A DNA stretch of 64,000 nt from Paenibacillus methanolicus (GTDB taxonomy: Bacteria; Bacillota; Bacilli; Paenibacillales; Paenibacillaceae), in NCBI RefSeq assembly GCF_008124765.1, contig NZ_VNHS01000002.1, positions 372,001 to 436,000 on the forward strand. The letters run 5' to 3'. Of the stretch, positions 50,341 through 59,256 are shown piece by piece. Within the stretch, counting starts at the first letter, position 1. Every line of letters starts with the position of its first letter. The notes under the pieces were generated by a model that saw only the letters and a list, made by a program, of their open reading frames with translations, was not told where the DNA came from and did not search any database. Made by a program: the position numbers and the translations under genes.

Positions 50341-50378
50341 CAAAAAGACCAAACCGCTCTCATTGAGCGATCTGGTCT
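50341..50378 (-). terminator. Terminator overlapping the sigF stop codon
   Basis: AGACCAGATCGCTC pairs with GAGAGCGGTTTGGTCT around the stop codon, then TTTTTGC on the minus strand. It separates the spoIIA operon from spoVA. Confidence 0.75.
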
Positions 50379-51115
50379 CGAATGGACTGCAATATTTTCT
50401 TCTCGAGCCGCGACACTTGCACTTGCGAGATTCCAAGCCTCGAAGCGACCTCCGACTGCGTCTGGTCCCGATAGTAGCGCAGGAAGACGATTAAGCGTTC
50501 CCGCTCGGTCAAACCGCCGATCGCTTCGGACAAGGCCAGCTTGTCGAACCAGCGCTCCTGGGAATCGTCGGCAATTTGGTCCATGAGCGTAATCGGATCC
50601 CCGTCGTTCTCGAACACCGTCTCATGAATCGAGGTCGGCGGTTTGTTCGCCTCCTGCGCGAAGACGACGTCCTCCGGACTGATGCCCAGCCGTTCGGCCA
50701 CTTCCTTGATCGTCGGCAGCCGGCCCAGCACTTTGGACAGCTCGTCCTTCGTCTTGCGTACTTTGTTCGCCGTTTCCTTCAGCGACCGGCTGACCTTGAG
50801 CGTGCCGTCGTCGCGCAGGAACCGCTGGATTTCTCCGATGATCATCGGAACCGCGTACGTCGAGAACTTGACCTCGTACGAGAGGTCGAATTTGTCGACC
50901 GACTTCAGCAAGCCGATGCATCCGATCTGGAACAAATCCTCCGGTTCGTAGCCGCGGCCGATAAAGCGCTGCACGACCGACCAGACGAGGCGGATATTGC
51001 ACTGCACGAGCGTATCGCGCGCGATCGAGTCGCCGGATTGACTGAGCGCAATGAGCCGTTTGACTTCCGAATCGTCCAAATACGGCTGCGCCGTTTGTTT
51101 CAAATCGACTTCCAT
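50360..51115 (-). CDS. sigF: RNA polymerase sigma factor SigF
   Basis: The protein has 251 residues from ATG 51115 (MEVDLKQTAQPYLDD), after AGGGG; a TTG three codons upstream is less well placed. Region 2 has NIRLVWSVVQRFIGRGYEPEDLFQIGCIGLLKSVDKFD and region 4 ends RLGISQVQVSRLEKKIL. It is the first forespore-specific sigma factor, held inactive by SpoIIAB until SpoIIAA is dephosphorylated. Third gene of spoIIAA-spoIIAB-sigF, 20 nt after spoIIAB. Confidence 0.97.
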   Translation of the reverse strand: MEVDLKQTAQPYLDDSEVKRLIALSQSGDSIARDTLVQCNIRLVWSVVQRFIGRGYEPEDLFQIGCIGLLKSVDKFDLSYEVKFSTYAVPMIIGEIQRFLRDDGTLKVSRSLKETANKVRKTKDELSKVLGRLPTIKEVAERLGISPEDVVFAQEANKPPTSIHETVFENDGDPITLMDQIADDSQERWFDKLALSEAIGGLTERERLIVFLRYYRDQTQSEVASRLGISQVQVSRLEKKILQSIRDQIAQ

Positions 51116-51135
51116 GAGGTCCAACCCCTACGCGC

Positions 51136-51582
51136 CTAATTGAACAGCGCTTTTTTCGATTCGATGCGCTTCGTCATTGCAATTGATGTCCCATTGCCCG
51201 GTTCGCTGATCACTTCGAAGCCATCCATAAAATTTTCCATGATCGTAAAGCCCATGCCCGAACGCTCCAGCTCCGGTTTGGACGTGAAGAGCGGCTGACG
51301 CGCCAATTCCAAATCCTCGATGCCGTTGCCGCTGTCCTTGATGACCAGCGACACGGTGTCTCCGACGATGCTCGCCTCGATCGTTACCATGCCGGCCGGA
51401 TCGCTGTCGTAGCCATGGATAATGGCGTTGGTGACGGCCTCCGACACAACCGTCTTCAAGTCGTTCAGCTCCTCCATCGTCGGATCCAGCTGAGACACGA
51501 AGGCGGCAACCGTAATGCGGGCGAACGCCTCATTTTCCGAACGCGCGGAGAACGCGAGCCTCATTTCGTTCGATGCGCTCAT
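51136..51582 (-). CDS. spoIIAB: Anti-sigma F factor SpoIIAB
   Basis: The protein has 148 residues from ATG 51582 ([18 protein letters not shown]), after GGAGGT, overlapping the spoIIAA stop by 4 nt. GHKL kinase motifs: [12 protein letters not shown] (N box), [17 protein letters not shown] (G1) and [19 protein letters not shown] (G2). It binds SigF and phosphorylates SpoIIAA. Confidence 0.97.
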   Translation of the reverse strand: MSASNEMRLAFSARSENEAFARITVAAFVSQLDPTMEELNDLKTVVSEAVTNAIIHGYDSDPAGMVTIEASIVGDTVSLVIKDSGNGIEDLELARQPLFTSKPELERSGMGFTIMENFMDGFEVISEPGNGTSIAMTKRIESKKALFN

Positions 51583-51932
51583 GAAACGACCTCCAGACTT
51601 GTGAGCGCGGAGCGCTCGTTCTCGTGAATCGGCAGTATTTTGAACAGGCCGGAGAGTTCGAACAGCCGATATACGCCGGGATTCACGTCGCATACGACCA
51701 TCTTGCCGTCTCTTGCCTTCAACTGCTTGTAGCGGCCCAAAATGACGCCGAGACCGGAACTGTCCATAAAGAGGAGATCCTTCAAGCTAAGGATGACGTG
51801 CGCGCTGTTGCCGCGTAAAATCGCCTCTTCCATCTTAAACCGTACGATGTCGGCCGTATGATGGTCCAATTCGCCTTTCAGCCGGACGATCAGCACATCG
51901 CGGTAATGCTCCAGTTCAACCTGCAAACTCAT
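51579..51932 (-). CDS. spoIIAA: Anti-sigma F factor antagonist SpoIIAA
   Basis: The protein has 117 residues from ATG 51932 ([17 protein letters not shown]), after GAGGAG. STAS fold; the phosphorylation site is Ser58 in [14 protein letters not shown]. Unphosphorylated SpoIIAA releases SigF from SpoIIAB. First gene of the operon; a sigma-H-like promoter lies 103 nt upstream. Confidence 0.97.
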   Translation of the reverse strand: MSLQVELEHYRDVLIVRLKGELDHHTADIVRFKMEEAILRGNSAHVILSLKDLLFMDSSGLGVILGRYKQLKARDGKMVVCDVNPGVYRLFELSGLFKILPIHENERSALTSLEVVS

Positions 51933-52034
51933 CGCCTGTTCACTCCTCAACGGAAATCTTCGAAGTAGGCCTCGTTGCAGCTTCATTCCGCTTACTGGGC
52001 GAAACGAACGCTTCGGTTTTGGCTTGAACTAGCA

Positions 52035-52060
52035 TTTCCACATGCGGATTGGAATTTCCT
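52035..52060 (-). promoter_or_regulatory. Predicted sigma-H promoter for spoIIA
   Basis: AGGAAAT, 12 bp, GTGGAAA on the minus strand, close to the sigma-H consensus AGGAWWT-N12-RNNGAAT. spoIIA is transcribed by sigma-H with Spo0A in B. subtilis. No clear Spo0A box (TGTCGAA) was found, though TTTGTCGG lies nearby. Confidence 0.5.
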
Positions 52061-52153
52061 GCCTCCCGACAAAACTAGAACCAAGGCGATAGAAGACGAC
52101 AAAAACCTGCGCGCCGCGCATCCTTATCGAACGTTGTCGTGCAGCGACGCCTT

Positions 52154-53338
52154 CTAGAAGAGGCTGCCGACCGACCGTTTGAACAACTTCCACCAGCCTG
52201 CGCGCTCGACCGTTGCCGGCGAATCGACGTTGAATTCGGTGAGCACTTGGTCGCCTTGATAGACGATCAGCTTGCCGATCGGCTCATTCACTTTAATCGG
52301 CGCCTTCAGCTTCGGCATTTGCAACTCGTAGCGGATGTCCTTGACCGAGCTGCCTTTCTTCAGCAGCACGCTGTAGGAATGCTTCGCCGTCAGCGTAAGT
52401 TCTGGCAAGCTGCCCTTTTCGACTTTGACCGTGCCCATCACGTCGTCTTTCTTGAAGATCGTATGGTTCATGTATTGGGCGAACGAATAATCGAGCATTT
52501 GCGACACTTCCGCGTTGCGGGTTTTCGTGTTCGGCTCGCCCATGACGACCGCGATGACGCGCAAGCCGTCCCGTTTGGCGGTAGCGGTCAGACAGAACTT
52601 CGCCTCGCTCGTAAAGCCCGTCTTGAGACCGTCCGCGCCGTTGTAGAAGCGGACCAACTTGTTCGTATTCACGAGCCAGAACGGCTTCTCGCTCGATTTG
52701 CGCAGGTAATCCTGATACAAACCCGTGTATTTCGTAATTTCCGGATGCTTCAGCAGCTCGCGCGACATGACCGCGATATCGTGCGCCGAGGTGTAATGGT
52801 TGTCGACCGGCAGGCCATTCACGTTCGAGAAACGGGTATTTTTCAGGCCCAACTCCTCGGCGCGTTTATTCATCATGTTGACGAACTCGGCCTCGGTGCC
52901 CGCGATTTTCTCGGCCATCGCGACGGAAGCGTCGTTGCCCGATGCCATCGCGATCCCCTTGAGCATTTCGTCGGCCGTCATTTCTTCGCCCGGTTCCAAG
53001 AAGATCTGCGAGCCGCCCATCGATGCGGCATACTCGCTTGTCGATACTTTATCGGTCAGCTTGATGACGCCTTCGTCCAGCGCCTCCATGATCAGCAGCA
53101 TCGTCATGACTTTCGTGATGCTGGCCGGGGGCAGTTTGTCGTGGCTGTTCTTCTCGAAAATAATCGTGCCGCTGTCGGCATCCATCAAAATCGCGGAGCG
53201 CGCCGACGGCGCCAAATTCGCCTGCGCGGCCGGCGCTTGCTTCGCCGCGGGCTCCTGCGCCCACGCGGAAGCCGGCGCCAGCGCCAGCAGCAATGCGGTG
53301 CAGCACGCGAGCACAAATTTCGTTCGATTGCTTCTCAT
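52154..53338 (-). CDS. dacF: D-alanyl-D-alanine carboxypeptidase DacF
   Basis: The protein has 394 residues from ATG 53338 (MRSNRTKFVLACCTALLL), after AGGAGGGG. A signal peptide ends at ASAWAQE. Active-site motifs: PASITKVM (SxxK), ASGNDAS (SGN) and GLKTGFT (KTG), with the C-terminal beta domain and the amphipathic end GWWKLFKRSVGSLF. It regulates cortex cross-linking from the forespore side with DacB. It precedes spoIIAA as in B. subtilis, with its own forespore-type promoter. Confidence 0.95.
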   Translation of the reverse strand: MRSNRTKFVLACCTALLLALAPASAWAQEPAAKQAPAAQANLAPSARSAILMDADSGTIIFEKNSHDKLPPASITKVMTMLLIMEALDEGVIKLTDKVSTSEYAASMGGSQIFLEPGEEMTADEMLKGIAMASGNDASVAMAEKIAGTEAEFVNMMNKRAEELGLKNTRFSNVNGLPVDNHYTSAHDIAVMSRELLKHPEITKYTGLYQDYLRKSSEKPFWLVNTNKLVRFYNGADGLKTGFTSEAKFCLTATAKRDGLRVIAVVMGEPNTKTRNAEVSQMLDYSFAQYMNHTIFKKDDVMGTVKVEKGSLPELTLTAKHSYSVLLKKGSSVKDIRYELQMPKLKAPIKVNEPIGKLIVYQGDQVLTEFNVDSPATVERAGWWKLFKRSVGSLF

Positions 53339-53420
53339 TCTATCGGTCCCCTCCTGAAATGTTGGCCTCTGCCGCAAACGCAAGGCGCGATTGCCAAAAG
53401 CACTCCTAAAATCTCATCCT

Positions 53421-53450
53421 TAGTGTGGACCGATAAGCGTTAATTTATTC
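53421..53450 (-). promoter_or_regulatory. Predicted sigma-F/G promoter for dacF
   Basis: GAATA (-35), 18 bp, CACACTA (-10; one mismatch) on the minus strand, 83 nt before the start codon. B. subtilis dacF is forespore expressed. Confidence 0.62.
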
Positions 53451-53463
53451 CAACGGAAGCAAT

Positions 53464-53739
53464 CCCTTCATGAGGTTGTTATGAGGGCTACGCCCTTTTG
53501 ACCCATCTTTTATTGCTCCCTCCCCCTTCCCCCTCCGCTGAGGGGAACCAAAGGACTTCGCCCTCTGGACTCCCTATTTCGTGCTGCCATGTTTGTTCGC
53601 GGTCGGCGGGAAGGCTTGAGTGTGGCACGCTTTTGTCCTGACGGACAAAGCTTCAGTGGGTTTTGAAGTTCGTCCTAAGACATCTGCATGTGCGTAAGCC
53701 GATCAACCAGCCGTTTTTCCTTAACCTGACAGCATTGCC
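53464..53739. repeat. Family C element, copy 2, with degenerate left end
   Basis: The right end CTTAACCTGACAGCATTGCC (53720-53739) is identical to copy 1. The left end is decayed, but GAGGGC-CGCCCTTTTGACCC still aligns. The 128-bp core 53580-53707 is about 97% identical to 12650-12777, and 21 bp are missing before CCAGCCG. A second hairpin copy lies at 53919-53941, preceded by another about 35 bp of core-like sequence. The gap 53339-54075 has no gene: it holds this element, further GC-rich repeats (two CCGAAGTGCG blocks), the dacF promoter and the pdp terminator. Confidence 0.75.
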
Positions 53740-54011
53740 CCCTCCGCCGAGGGGAACCAAAGCCTATGCTTCCGAAGTGCGCTTTCCGTTGGAAAGCGCT
53801 CAGGGCTTTGCCTAAGCGTATGCTCCCGAAGTGCGTTTTCCTTTGAAAACGCTCAAGAACTCCCCTTTTCGTTCTGCCCCGATTGTTAGTGGTCGGCGGT
53901 TTGGTTTGAGCCTGGCACGCTTTTGTCCTGACGGACAAAGCTTTTCGTAGGAGTTCCTCCCTCCCGCAATTTCAAGCCGGTCCTTCGCTTTCGTCCGATC
54001 CTGTGGACATG

Positions 54012-54049
54012 CTAAAAAGCCCGGAACAGGCTTTGCCTGTTCCGGGCTT
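54012..54049 (-). terminator. Terminator after pdp
   Basis: AAGCCCGGAACAGGC and GCCTGTTCCGGGCTT form a perfect 15-bp stem on the minus strand with AAA loop, followed by TTTTTA. Confidence 0.92.
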
Positions 54050-54075
54050 GAACAACTCGCCTTTCGCGGCTTGCG

Positions 54076-55407
54076 TTAGACGAAACGCTTGACGCCCTCC
54101 GCCGTGACGACGGATAGCAGCAGCGGCGAGACGGCCAGGCGTTCTTCGCCGATCGTGTACGCGCCTAGGGTTTTGCGCGCGACGTCGGCAACCGATTCGT
54201 CATTTCTGCTGGCATGCAGAACGGCAATCGTATCGCCCGCTTGCACCTGCTCGCCGACTTTGCGGCGGAGCACGACGCCGACCGCGTGGTCGATGACCGC
54301 TTCCTTCGTCGCTCTTCCCGCGCCGAGCAGCATCGCCGCGAGACCGAGCTCCTCCGCGTCGATCCGTTGAACGTAGCCATCTGCTTCCGCCTTGACTTCG
54401 ATCACGAATTCCGCTTGCGGCAGACGGGATGGATCGTCGGCGACCGCCGGGTCGCCGCCCTGCGCCGCGACGAACTCGCGGAACTTGGCCAAGGCTGCCC
54501 CCGAAGAGAGACGTTCGCGAAGCATCGCTTCGGCTTCTTCGTGCGTCGCCGCCGAGCCGCCGTGCACGACCATGTGCGCACTAAGCGCGATGCTCAAGTC
54601 CGTCAGATCGGCAGGGCCGCTGCCGCGAAGCGTGTCGAGCGCCTCCTGTACTTCGAGCGCATTGCCGATCGCGAAACCGAGCGGCTGATCCATGTCGCTA
54701 ATGAGCGCGGACGTCTGCCGGCCGACTTCGGTGCCGATTTCGACCATCGCCTTGGCCAGCTCTTCCGCCGCGTCGACCGACTTCATGAAAGCGCCGCTGC
54801 CGGTCTTGACATCTAGAACGATCGCATCCGCGCCGGCGGCGATCTTCTTGCTCATGACCGAGCTCGCGATGAGCGGAATCGATTCGACCGTCGCCGTCAC
54901 GTCGCGCAACGCGTACAATTTCTTGTCGGCCGGCGTAATGTTCCCGCTCTGGCCGATAACGGCAAGACCGATCTCATTCACTTGGGCGAAAAACTGCTCG
55001 CGCGTCAACTCCGTGCGGAATCCTGCGATGGACTCGAGCTTGTCGATCGTTCCGCCCGTATGGCCAAGGCCGCGGCCGGACATCTTCGCCACCGGCACTC
55101 CGCATGAAGCGACGAGCGGCCCGATGATCAGCGTCGTCTTGTCGCCGACGCCGCCCGTGCTATGCTTGTCCGCTTTGACCCCCTGAATCGGGGACAGGTC
55201 GATCTGATCGCCGGAGCGGGCCATCGCAAGCGTCAGCTCCGCGGTCTCTCGCGCCGTCATGCCGCGGAACAACACCGCCATCGCGAACGCCGACATCTGG
55301 TAATCGGGAATATCTCCCTTGCTATATCCTTCGATTAGGAAAGCGAGCTCGGCAGCCGTAAGCTCCTCGCCCTCCCGTTTCTTATGTATGAGATCTACCG
55401 CCCGCAT
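54076..55407 (-). CDS. pdp: Pyrimidine-nucleoside phosphorylase
   Basis: The protein has 443 residues. The family signature [20 protein letters not shown] is at about 110-129, and [17 protein letters not shown] binds phosphate. The C-terminal PYNP domain covers about 345-420. It splits uridine, thymidine and deoxyuridine with phosphate. It is the last gene of a minus-strand salvage group with punA and deoB, interrupted by a Spo0E-type gene. deoA would be the name if thymidine-specific. Confidence 0.95.
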   Translation of the reverse strand: MRAVDLIHKKREGEELTAAELAFLIEGYSKGDIPDYQMSAFAMAVLFRGMTARETAELTLAMARSGDQIDLSPIQGVKADKHSTGGVGDKTTLIIGPLVASCGVPVAKMSGRGLGHTGGTIDKLESIAGFRTELTREQFFAQVNEIGLAVIGQSGNITPADKKLYALRDVTATVESIPLIASSVMSKKIAAGADAIVLDVKTGSGAFMKSVDAAEELAKAMVEIGTEVGRQTSALISDMDQPLGFAIGNALEVQEALDTLRGSGPADLTDLSIALSAHMVVHGGSAATHEEAEAMLRERLSSGAALAKFREFVAAQGGDPAVADDPSRLPQAEFVIEVKAEADGYVQRIDAEELGLAAMLLGAGRATKEAVIDHAVGVVLRRKVGEQVQAGDTIAVLHASRNDESVADVARKTLGAYTIGEERLAVSPLLLSVVTAEGVKRFV

Positions 55408-55443
55408 CTAAGAAGCCTCCTCTATAGTACGCTGCGAGCCGAA

Positions 55444-55626
55444 TCAACCGCCCGTGGCATTGGTGCTTTTCCACCGTCTGAGTTTCTCCGCCTGCGCCTT
55501 CACGATAAGCAAATCCAGCGACTGGCTCAGGAGCAGCACGTCATGGTGAAGAAACGTCTTTTTTCGCGCCGCGGCTTCGATCAGCTCGCCGCGCATTCGT
55601 TCTAGTCGACCGTATTCTTTGTCCAT
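55444..55626 (-). CDS. Spo0E-family aspartyl-phosphate phosphatase
   Basis: The protein has 60 residues from ATG 55626 (MDKEYGRLERMRGELIEA). The family motif SQSLDLLI (34-41) is intact. Two helices, as in Spo0E, YisI and YnzD, which dephosphorylate Spo0A-P and restrain sporulation. It lies alone between punA and pdp with an AT-rich upstream region containing inverted repeats, so it may be regulated independently of the salvage genes. Confidence 0.87.
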   Translation of the reverse strand: MDKEYGRLERMRGELIEAAARKKTFLHHDVLLLSQSLDLLIVKAQAEKLRRWKSTNATGG

Positions 55627-55697
55627 ATAAATCCCCACTTTTATCCATAAATAAATATTGTATGAAGGAGATTATACGACGACGATCGCACAAAATA

Positions 55698-55737
55698 TGT
55701 CATAATCGGTCGAGTCTAATATTACAATATTATGACA
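55698..55737. promoter_or_regulatory. Nested inverted repeats upstream of the Spo0E-type gene
   Basis: TGTCATAAT and ATTATGACA form a perfect 9-bp inverted repeat with 22 bp between; inside and overlapping is the palindrome TAATATT-AC-AATATTA (55717-55732). A TATAAT (minus strand) follows about 30 nt towards the gene. It may be an operator or, because TATTTT follows on the minus strand, a weak terminator for punA. Confidence 0.4.
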
Positions 55738-55745
55738 AGATGGAA

Positions 55746-56570
55746 CTAGATCAGCGGCATTACGCCTTGCACTAGTCCGAGGAATCGGGATTTGACCGCT
55801 TCGGTCGTCTCCATAACCTCGTCGTGCGACAACGGCTGGTTCAAAATACCCGATGCCATGTTACTAATACAGGAAATGCCAAGCACTTCCAGACCGGCAT
55901 GGCGCGCCGCGATGACTTCCGCGACGGTCGACATCCCGACGGCATCCGCGCCAAGCGTCCGCATCATGCGGATTTCGGCCGGCGTTTCGTACGAGGGGCC
56001 GAGCACGCTCAAGTACACGCCTTCCTGCAGATCAAAACCTTGTTGCTGCGCCACTTCGCGGGCCAGCGCGCGCAAACGTCCGCTGTACGCTTCCGACATG
56101 TCGGGGAATCGCACGCCGAGCTCGTTGTCGTTCGGACCGATCAGCGGGTTGCGGCCCGTCAAGTTGATCTGATCGCTGATGAGCATCAGGTCGCCGGCCT
56201 GGAAATTCGTGTTGATGCCGCCAGCCGCGTTCGTCACGACCAGCTTGGCTGCGCCGATCGCCTTCATGACGCGCACCGGGAACGCCGTCAGCTCGGGACC
56301 GTATCCTTCGTACATATGGAAGCGTCCGCGCATCAGCACGACCGGCCGGTTCGACAACGTGCCGATCAGCAGCTCGCCGGCATGGCCTTCGACGGTCGAT
56401 ACCGGGAAGTGCGGGATGTCATGGTAAGGGATGACCACGGGGTGCTCAATGTAATCGCCCAGGACGCCAAGTCCCGAACCCATAATTAGGCCGATTTCCG
56501 GCTGAATCGATGTCTTGGACTGAATATAGGCGGCTGCTTCTTTGATTTGTGCGGCTGTTAATGTGTTCAT
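55746..56570 (-). CDS. punA: Purine nucleoside phosphorylase
   Basis: The protein has 274 residues. Motifs: GLIMGSGLGVLGDY with the phosphate serine, STVEGHAGELLIG, MRGRFHMYEGY, VTNAAGGIN, GPSYETPAEIRMMRTLGADAVGMSTVAEVIAARHAG. This is the trimeric type for inosine and guanosine. It lies downstream of deoB, whose product handles the released pentose phosphates. Confidence 0.95.
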   Translation of the reverse strand: MNTLTAAQIKEAAAYIQSKTSIQPEIGLIMGSGLGVLGDYIEHPVVIPYHDIPHFPVSTVEGHAGELLIGTLSNRPVVLMRGRFHMYEGYGPELTAFPVRVMKAIGAAKLVVTNAAGGINTNFQAGDLMLISDQINLTGRNPLIGPNDNELGVRFPDMSEAYSGRLRALAREVAQQQGFDLQEGVYLSVLGPSYETPAEIRMMRTLGADAVGMSTVAEVIAARHAGLEVLGISCISNMASGILNQPLSHDEVMETTEAVKSRFLGLVQGVMPLI

Positions 56571-56621
56571 GGGATAGTTCCTCCTTATGCGGCCCGTGCG
56601 GCCGCATGCCTGTTGTCTGTG

Positions 56622-57797
56622 TTATACGAGCGAAGATAGGAACGACGTGCCGTTGGCCGGCGCCTTCGCGCCGAAGTTGTCTGCGATCGTCGCGGCGACG
56701 TCCGCGAACGTGGCGCGAATGCCGAGCGATCCCGGCGATTGCAAGGACGGGCCATAGACGAGCAGCGGCACGTATTCGCGCGTATGATCGGTTCCGGGAT
56801 GCACCGGGTCATTGCCATGGTCGGCCGTCACGATGAACAGATCGTCCGGGCCGAGCTTGCTCGCAAGCTCCGGCAGCGCGCGGTCGAACTCCTCAAGCGC
56901 CTGGCCGTATCCGATCGGATCGCGTCGATGGCCGTACAGCGAATCGAAATCGACCAGGTTCGTGAACAGCAAGCCCTCGAAAGGCCGCGACAAGGCGTCG
57001 ATCGTCTTCTGGATGCCGTCCGCGTTGCTCTTGGTCGGATGCGATTCGGTGATGCCGTGCCCGCTGAAAATATCGTTGATTTTGCCGACGGAAATCACGT
57101 CCAGCCCTTTCTCCTGCAGCGCGTTCAATACGGTCGGCTCCGGCGGATCGACCGCGTAATCGTGACGGTTCGGCGTACGCTTGAACGCCCCCGGCTCGCC
57201 GACATACGGTCTTGCGATGACGCGCCCGACCGCATAGCGATCGTCGAGCGTCAGCTCGCGGGCGATCCGGCACGCCTCGTACAATTCCTCCAGCGGGATG
57301 ATTCCTTCGTGCGCGGCTATCTGGAAGACGCTGTCGGCCGACGTATAGACGATCCACTTGCCGGTCGTCATCTGCTCCTCGCCCAGCTCGTCCAATATTT
57401 CCGTACCGCTGGCCGCCTTATTGCCGAGCACTCCCCTGCCTGTCCGCGCTTCGAACGCCGCGAGCAGTTCCTCCGGGAATCCGTGCTCGAACGTGCGGAA
57501 CGGAACGGTCACTTTAAGGCCCGCCAACTCCCAATGTCCGGTCATCGTGTCCTTGCCGACGGAAACTTCCGCCATCTTGCCATAATACGCGCGCGGCGAA
57601 TCTTCGCTCTTCCACTCGCCGAGCGCAGCGATCCGGTCCAAGCCCCAGCTTCTCATGTTAGGCAGCGCCAGCTGCGGCATCCGATCCAAAATATGTCCGA
57701 GCGTGTGCGCCCCCTCGTCGCCAAATGCTGCCGCATCCGGCAGCTCGCCAATGCCGACGCTGTCGAGCACGATTACGGTCATGCGTTTAAAAGTCAT
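56622..57797 (-). CDS. deoB: Phosphopentomutase
   Basis: The protein has 391 residues from ATG 57797 ([19 protein letters not shown]), after AGGAGA. Alkaline-phosphatase fold with [12 protein letters not shown] (metal site), [10 protein letters not shown] (phosphothreonine nucleophile) and [20 protein letters not shown] (metal ligands). It interconverts ribose/deoxyribose 1- and 5-phosphate. B. subtilis calls it drm, upstream of punA. Confidence 0.96.
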   Translation of the reverse strand: MTFKRMTVIVLDSVGIGELPDAAAFGDEGAHTLGHILDRMPQLALPNMRSWGLDRIAALGEWKSEDSPRAYYGKMAEVSVGKDTMTGHWELAGLKVTVPFRTFEHGFPEELLAAFEARTGRGVLGNKAASGTEILDELGEEQMTTGKWIVYTSADSVFQIAAHEGIIPLEELYEACRIARELTLDDRYAVGRVIARPYVGEPGAFKRTPNRHDYAVDPPEPTVLNALQEKGLDVISVGKINDIFSGHGITESHPTKSNADGIQKTIDALSRPFEGLLFTNLVDFDSLYGHRRDPIGYGQALEEFDRALPELASKLGPDDLFIVTADHGNDPVHPGTDHTREYVPLLVYGPSLQSPGSLGIRATFADVAATIADNFGAKAPANGTSFLSSLV

Positions 57798-57836
57798 GGT
57801 GTCCTCTCCTTGCGGGCGCCTCATGCGGCGCCGTGT

Positions 57837-58736
57837 TTACTTCGCTTTCGCCCTGGGGTGAGCTTGATTGTACACGTCTTTGATGCGCGCCTTGCCCATC
57901 CCCATATAAATTTGCGTCGTGGAAATGTCGGCATGGCCGAGCATTTCCTGCACCGACCGCAGGTCCGCCCCGTTCTCGAGCAGATGCGCGGCGAACGAGT
58001 GGCGCAGCGTATGCGGCGTTATATCCGCCTCGATGCCGGCCTCCTGGGCGTATTTCTTGATAATCTTCCAGAAGCCTTGCCGGGTCATAGCGTGGCCCTG
58101 CTGATTGAGGAATAGCGCTTGTTCGCCGCCATCGCGCTTCATCAAGCCGTCCCGCGGGCCATCCAAGTACGCGCGCAGCGCGTCGCAGGCTAAGCGGCCG
58201 AGCGGGATAATTCGCTCCTTGTCCCCCGCTCCCGTGCAGCGGATAAAGCCGAGCTGGGCGTTCGCTTCGTCAAGCTGCAGCGAGATCAGCTCGCTAACCC
58301 GGATGCCCGTGGCATACAGCACCTCGAGCATCGCCTTGTCGCGCGCGCCCGCCGGCGAGCGGCCATCCGGCGCGGCGAGCAGCCGCTCCATATCCGCGAC
58401 GGGCAGAATGAGCGGCTTACGCTTCTCGGGCTTGGGCGTTTCCAAATGCACCGACGGATCGTACACAAGCACGCGTCCGCGGGTCAAATATTGAAAGAAT
58501 GAACGAAGCGACACCATATGCCGGGATACCGTGGCTACCGCTCTGCCCTGCTGGCGAAGCGACTGCACGTACATCGTCAAATGATGCGGCTGTATGTCTT
58601 CCGGTTCGAGCAACCCCAGCGATTCCGCATAATCGGCAAAACCGGCCAAATCGCGCTCATAGGAGTCGAGCGTATTGCGGGATAACTGACGCTCCGTTTC
58701 CAAATACCGGATAAAGGTCTGCATGTGCGCTCTCAT
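57837..58736 (-). CDS. xerD: Site-specific tyrosine recombinase XerD
   Basis: The protein has 299 residues from ATG 58736, after AAAGGA. The N-terminal SAM-like core-binding domain begins FIRYLETERQLSRNTLDSYERDL. Catalytic residues are visible: R in YATGIRVSEL, HTLRHSFAAHLLENGA (H-x-x-R), LGHADISTTQIYMGM (H and nucleophile Y). It resolves chromosome dimers at dif with CodV/XerC. The position before drm matches B. subtilis ripX/xerD. Confidence 0.95.
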   Translation of the reverse strand: MRAHMQTFIRYLETERQLSRNTLDSYERDLAGFADYAESLGLLEPEDIQPHHLTMYVQSLRQQGRAVATVSRHMVSLRSFFQYLTRGRVLVYDPSVHLETPKPEKRKPLILPVADMERLLAAPDGRSPAGARDKAMLEVLYATGIRVSELISLQLDEANAQLGFIRCTGAGDKERIIPLGRLACDALRAYLDGPRDGLMKRDGGEQALFLNQQGHAMTRQGFWKIIKKYAQEAGIEADITPHTLRHSFAAHLLENGADLRSVQEMLGHADISTTQIYMGMGKARIKDVYNQAHPRAKAK

Positions 58737-58822
58737 AGATCGATCCTTTCTTCACGCGCGGTCCACGAGTAGCTATATTCCGCAGAAAAGGCTCATTCTC
58801 CTGCCGCAGTCGGCAAACTGCC

Positions 58823-59059
58823 TCATTCGCCGTACCAGTAAAACAAACGGAGCCGATCGGCGAACGTCGGCTCGTGCACCGCATAACTCGAGGAACCGAA
58901 CACTTTCAGCGCTGCGCCCTGCGGCACCCGGTACGGATCCGAGGGAACGATCCACTGACCCAATACGCGACAGCCATTATACATGACGAATGTGGCAAGA
59001 ACAAGCAAAATCATGAAAGCCGCTCTTCGATACCAACGGCGCGCGGAGAAGACGAACAA
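58823..59059 (-). CDS. yqzK: DUF4227-type membrane protein (YqzK-like)
   Basis: The protein has 78 residues. The chosen start is TTG 59059 (LFVFSARRWYRRAAFM), 8 nt after AAGGGGG; the longer frame back to 59164 reads through a family A palindrome and has no ribosome site. One membrane helix (MILLVLATFVMYNGC) is followed by an outside segment with YRVPQGAALKVF. Lies between xerD and the ald-fur region, the place of B. subtilis yqzK. Function unknown. Confidence 0.7.
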   Translation of the reverse strand: MFVFSARRWYRRAAFMILLVLATFVMYNGCRVLGQWIVPSDPYRVPQGAALKVFGSSSYAVHEPTFADRLRLFYWYGE

Positions 59060-59113
59060 CGCGATTACCCCCTTATCAGCCAAAAGAGAAGACCGCCACG
59101 GCGGTTTCATAAA

Positions 59114-59169
59114 GCTGAATGCTGCATTCCCGGTCTTGTGACCGTGACCGTGAACGCAAACCAATCAGC
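59114..59169. repeat. Family A palindrome upstream of yqzK
   Basis: GCTGAATGCTGCATTCCC at one end, TGAACGCAAACCAATCAGC at the other; the central stem differs (GGTC-TTGT-GACC plus a GTGACCG duplication). Ends match the ribBA-ribH units. Confidence 0.85.
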
Positions 59170-59256
59170 CTGTCTTCTCAATTTATGATGGAGGGTTGGC
59201 AATCATGTCATGGCTTGACCGAGCAAGGCCGGCTTGAACCAGCCTGCCTTGATTCG

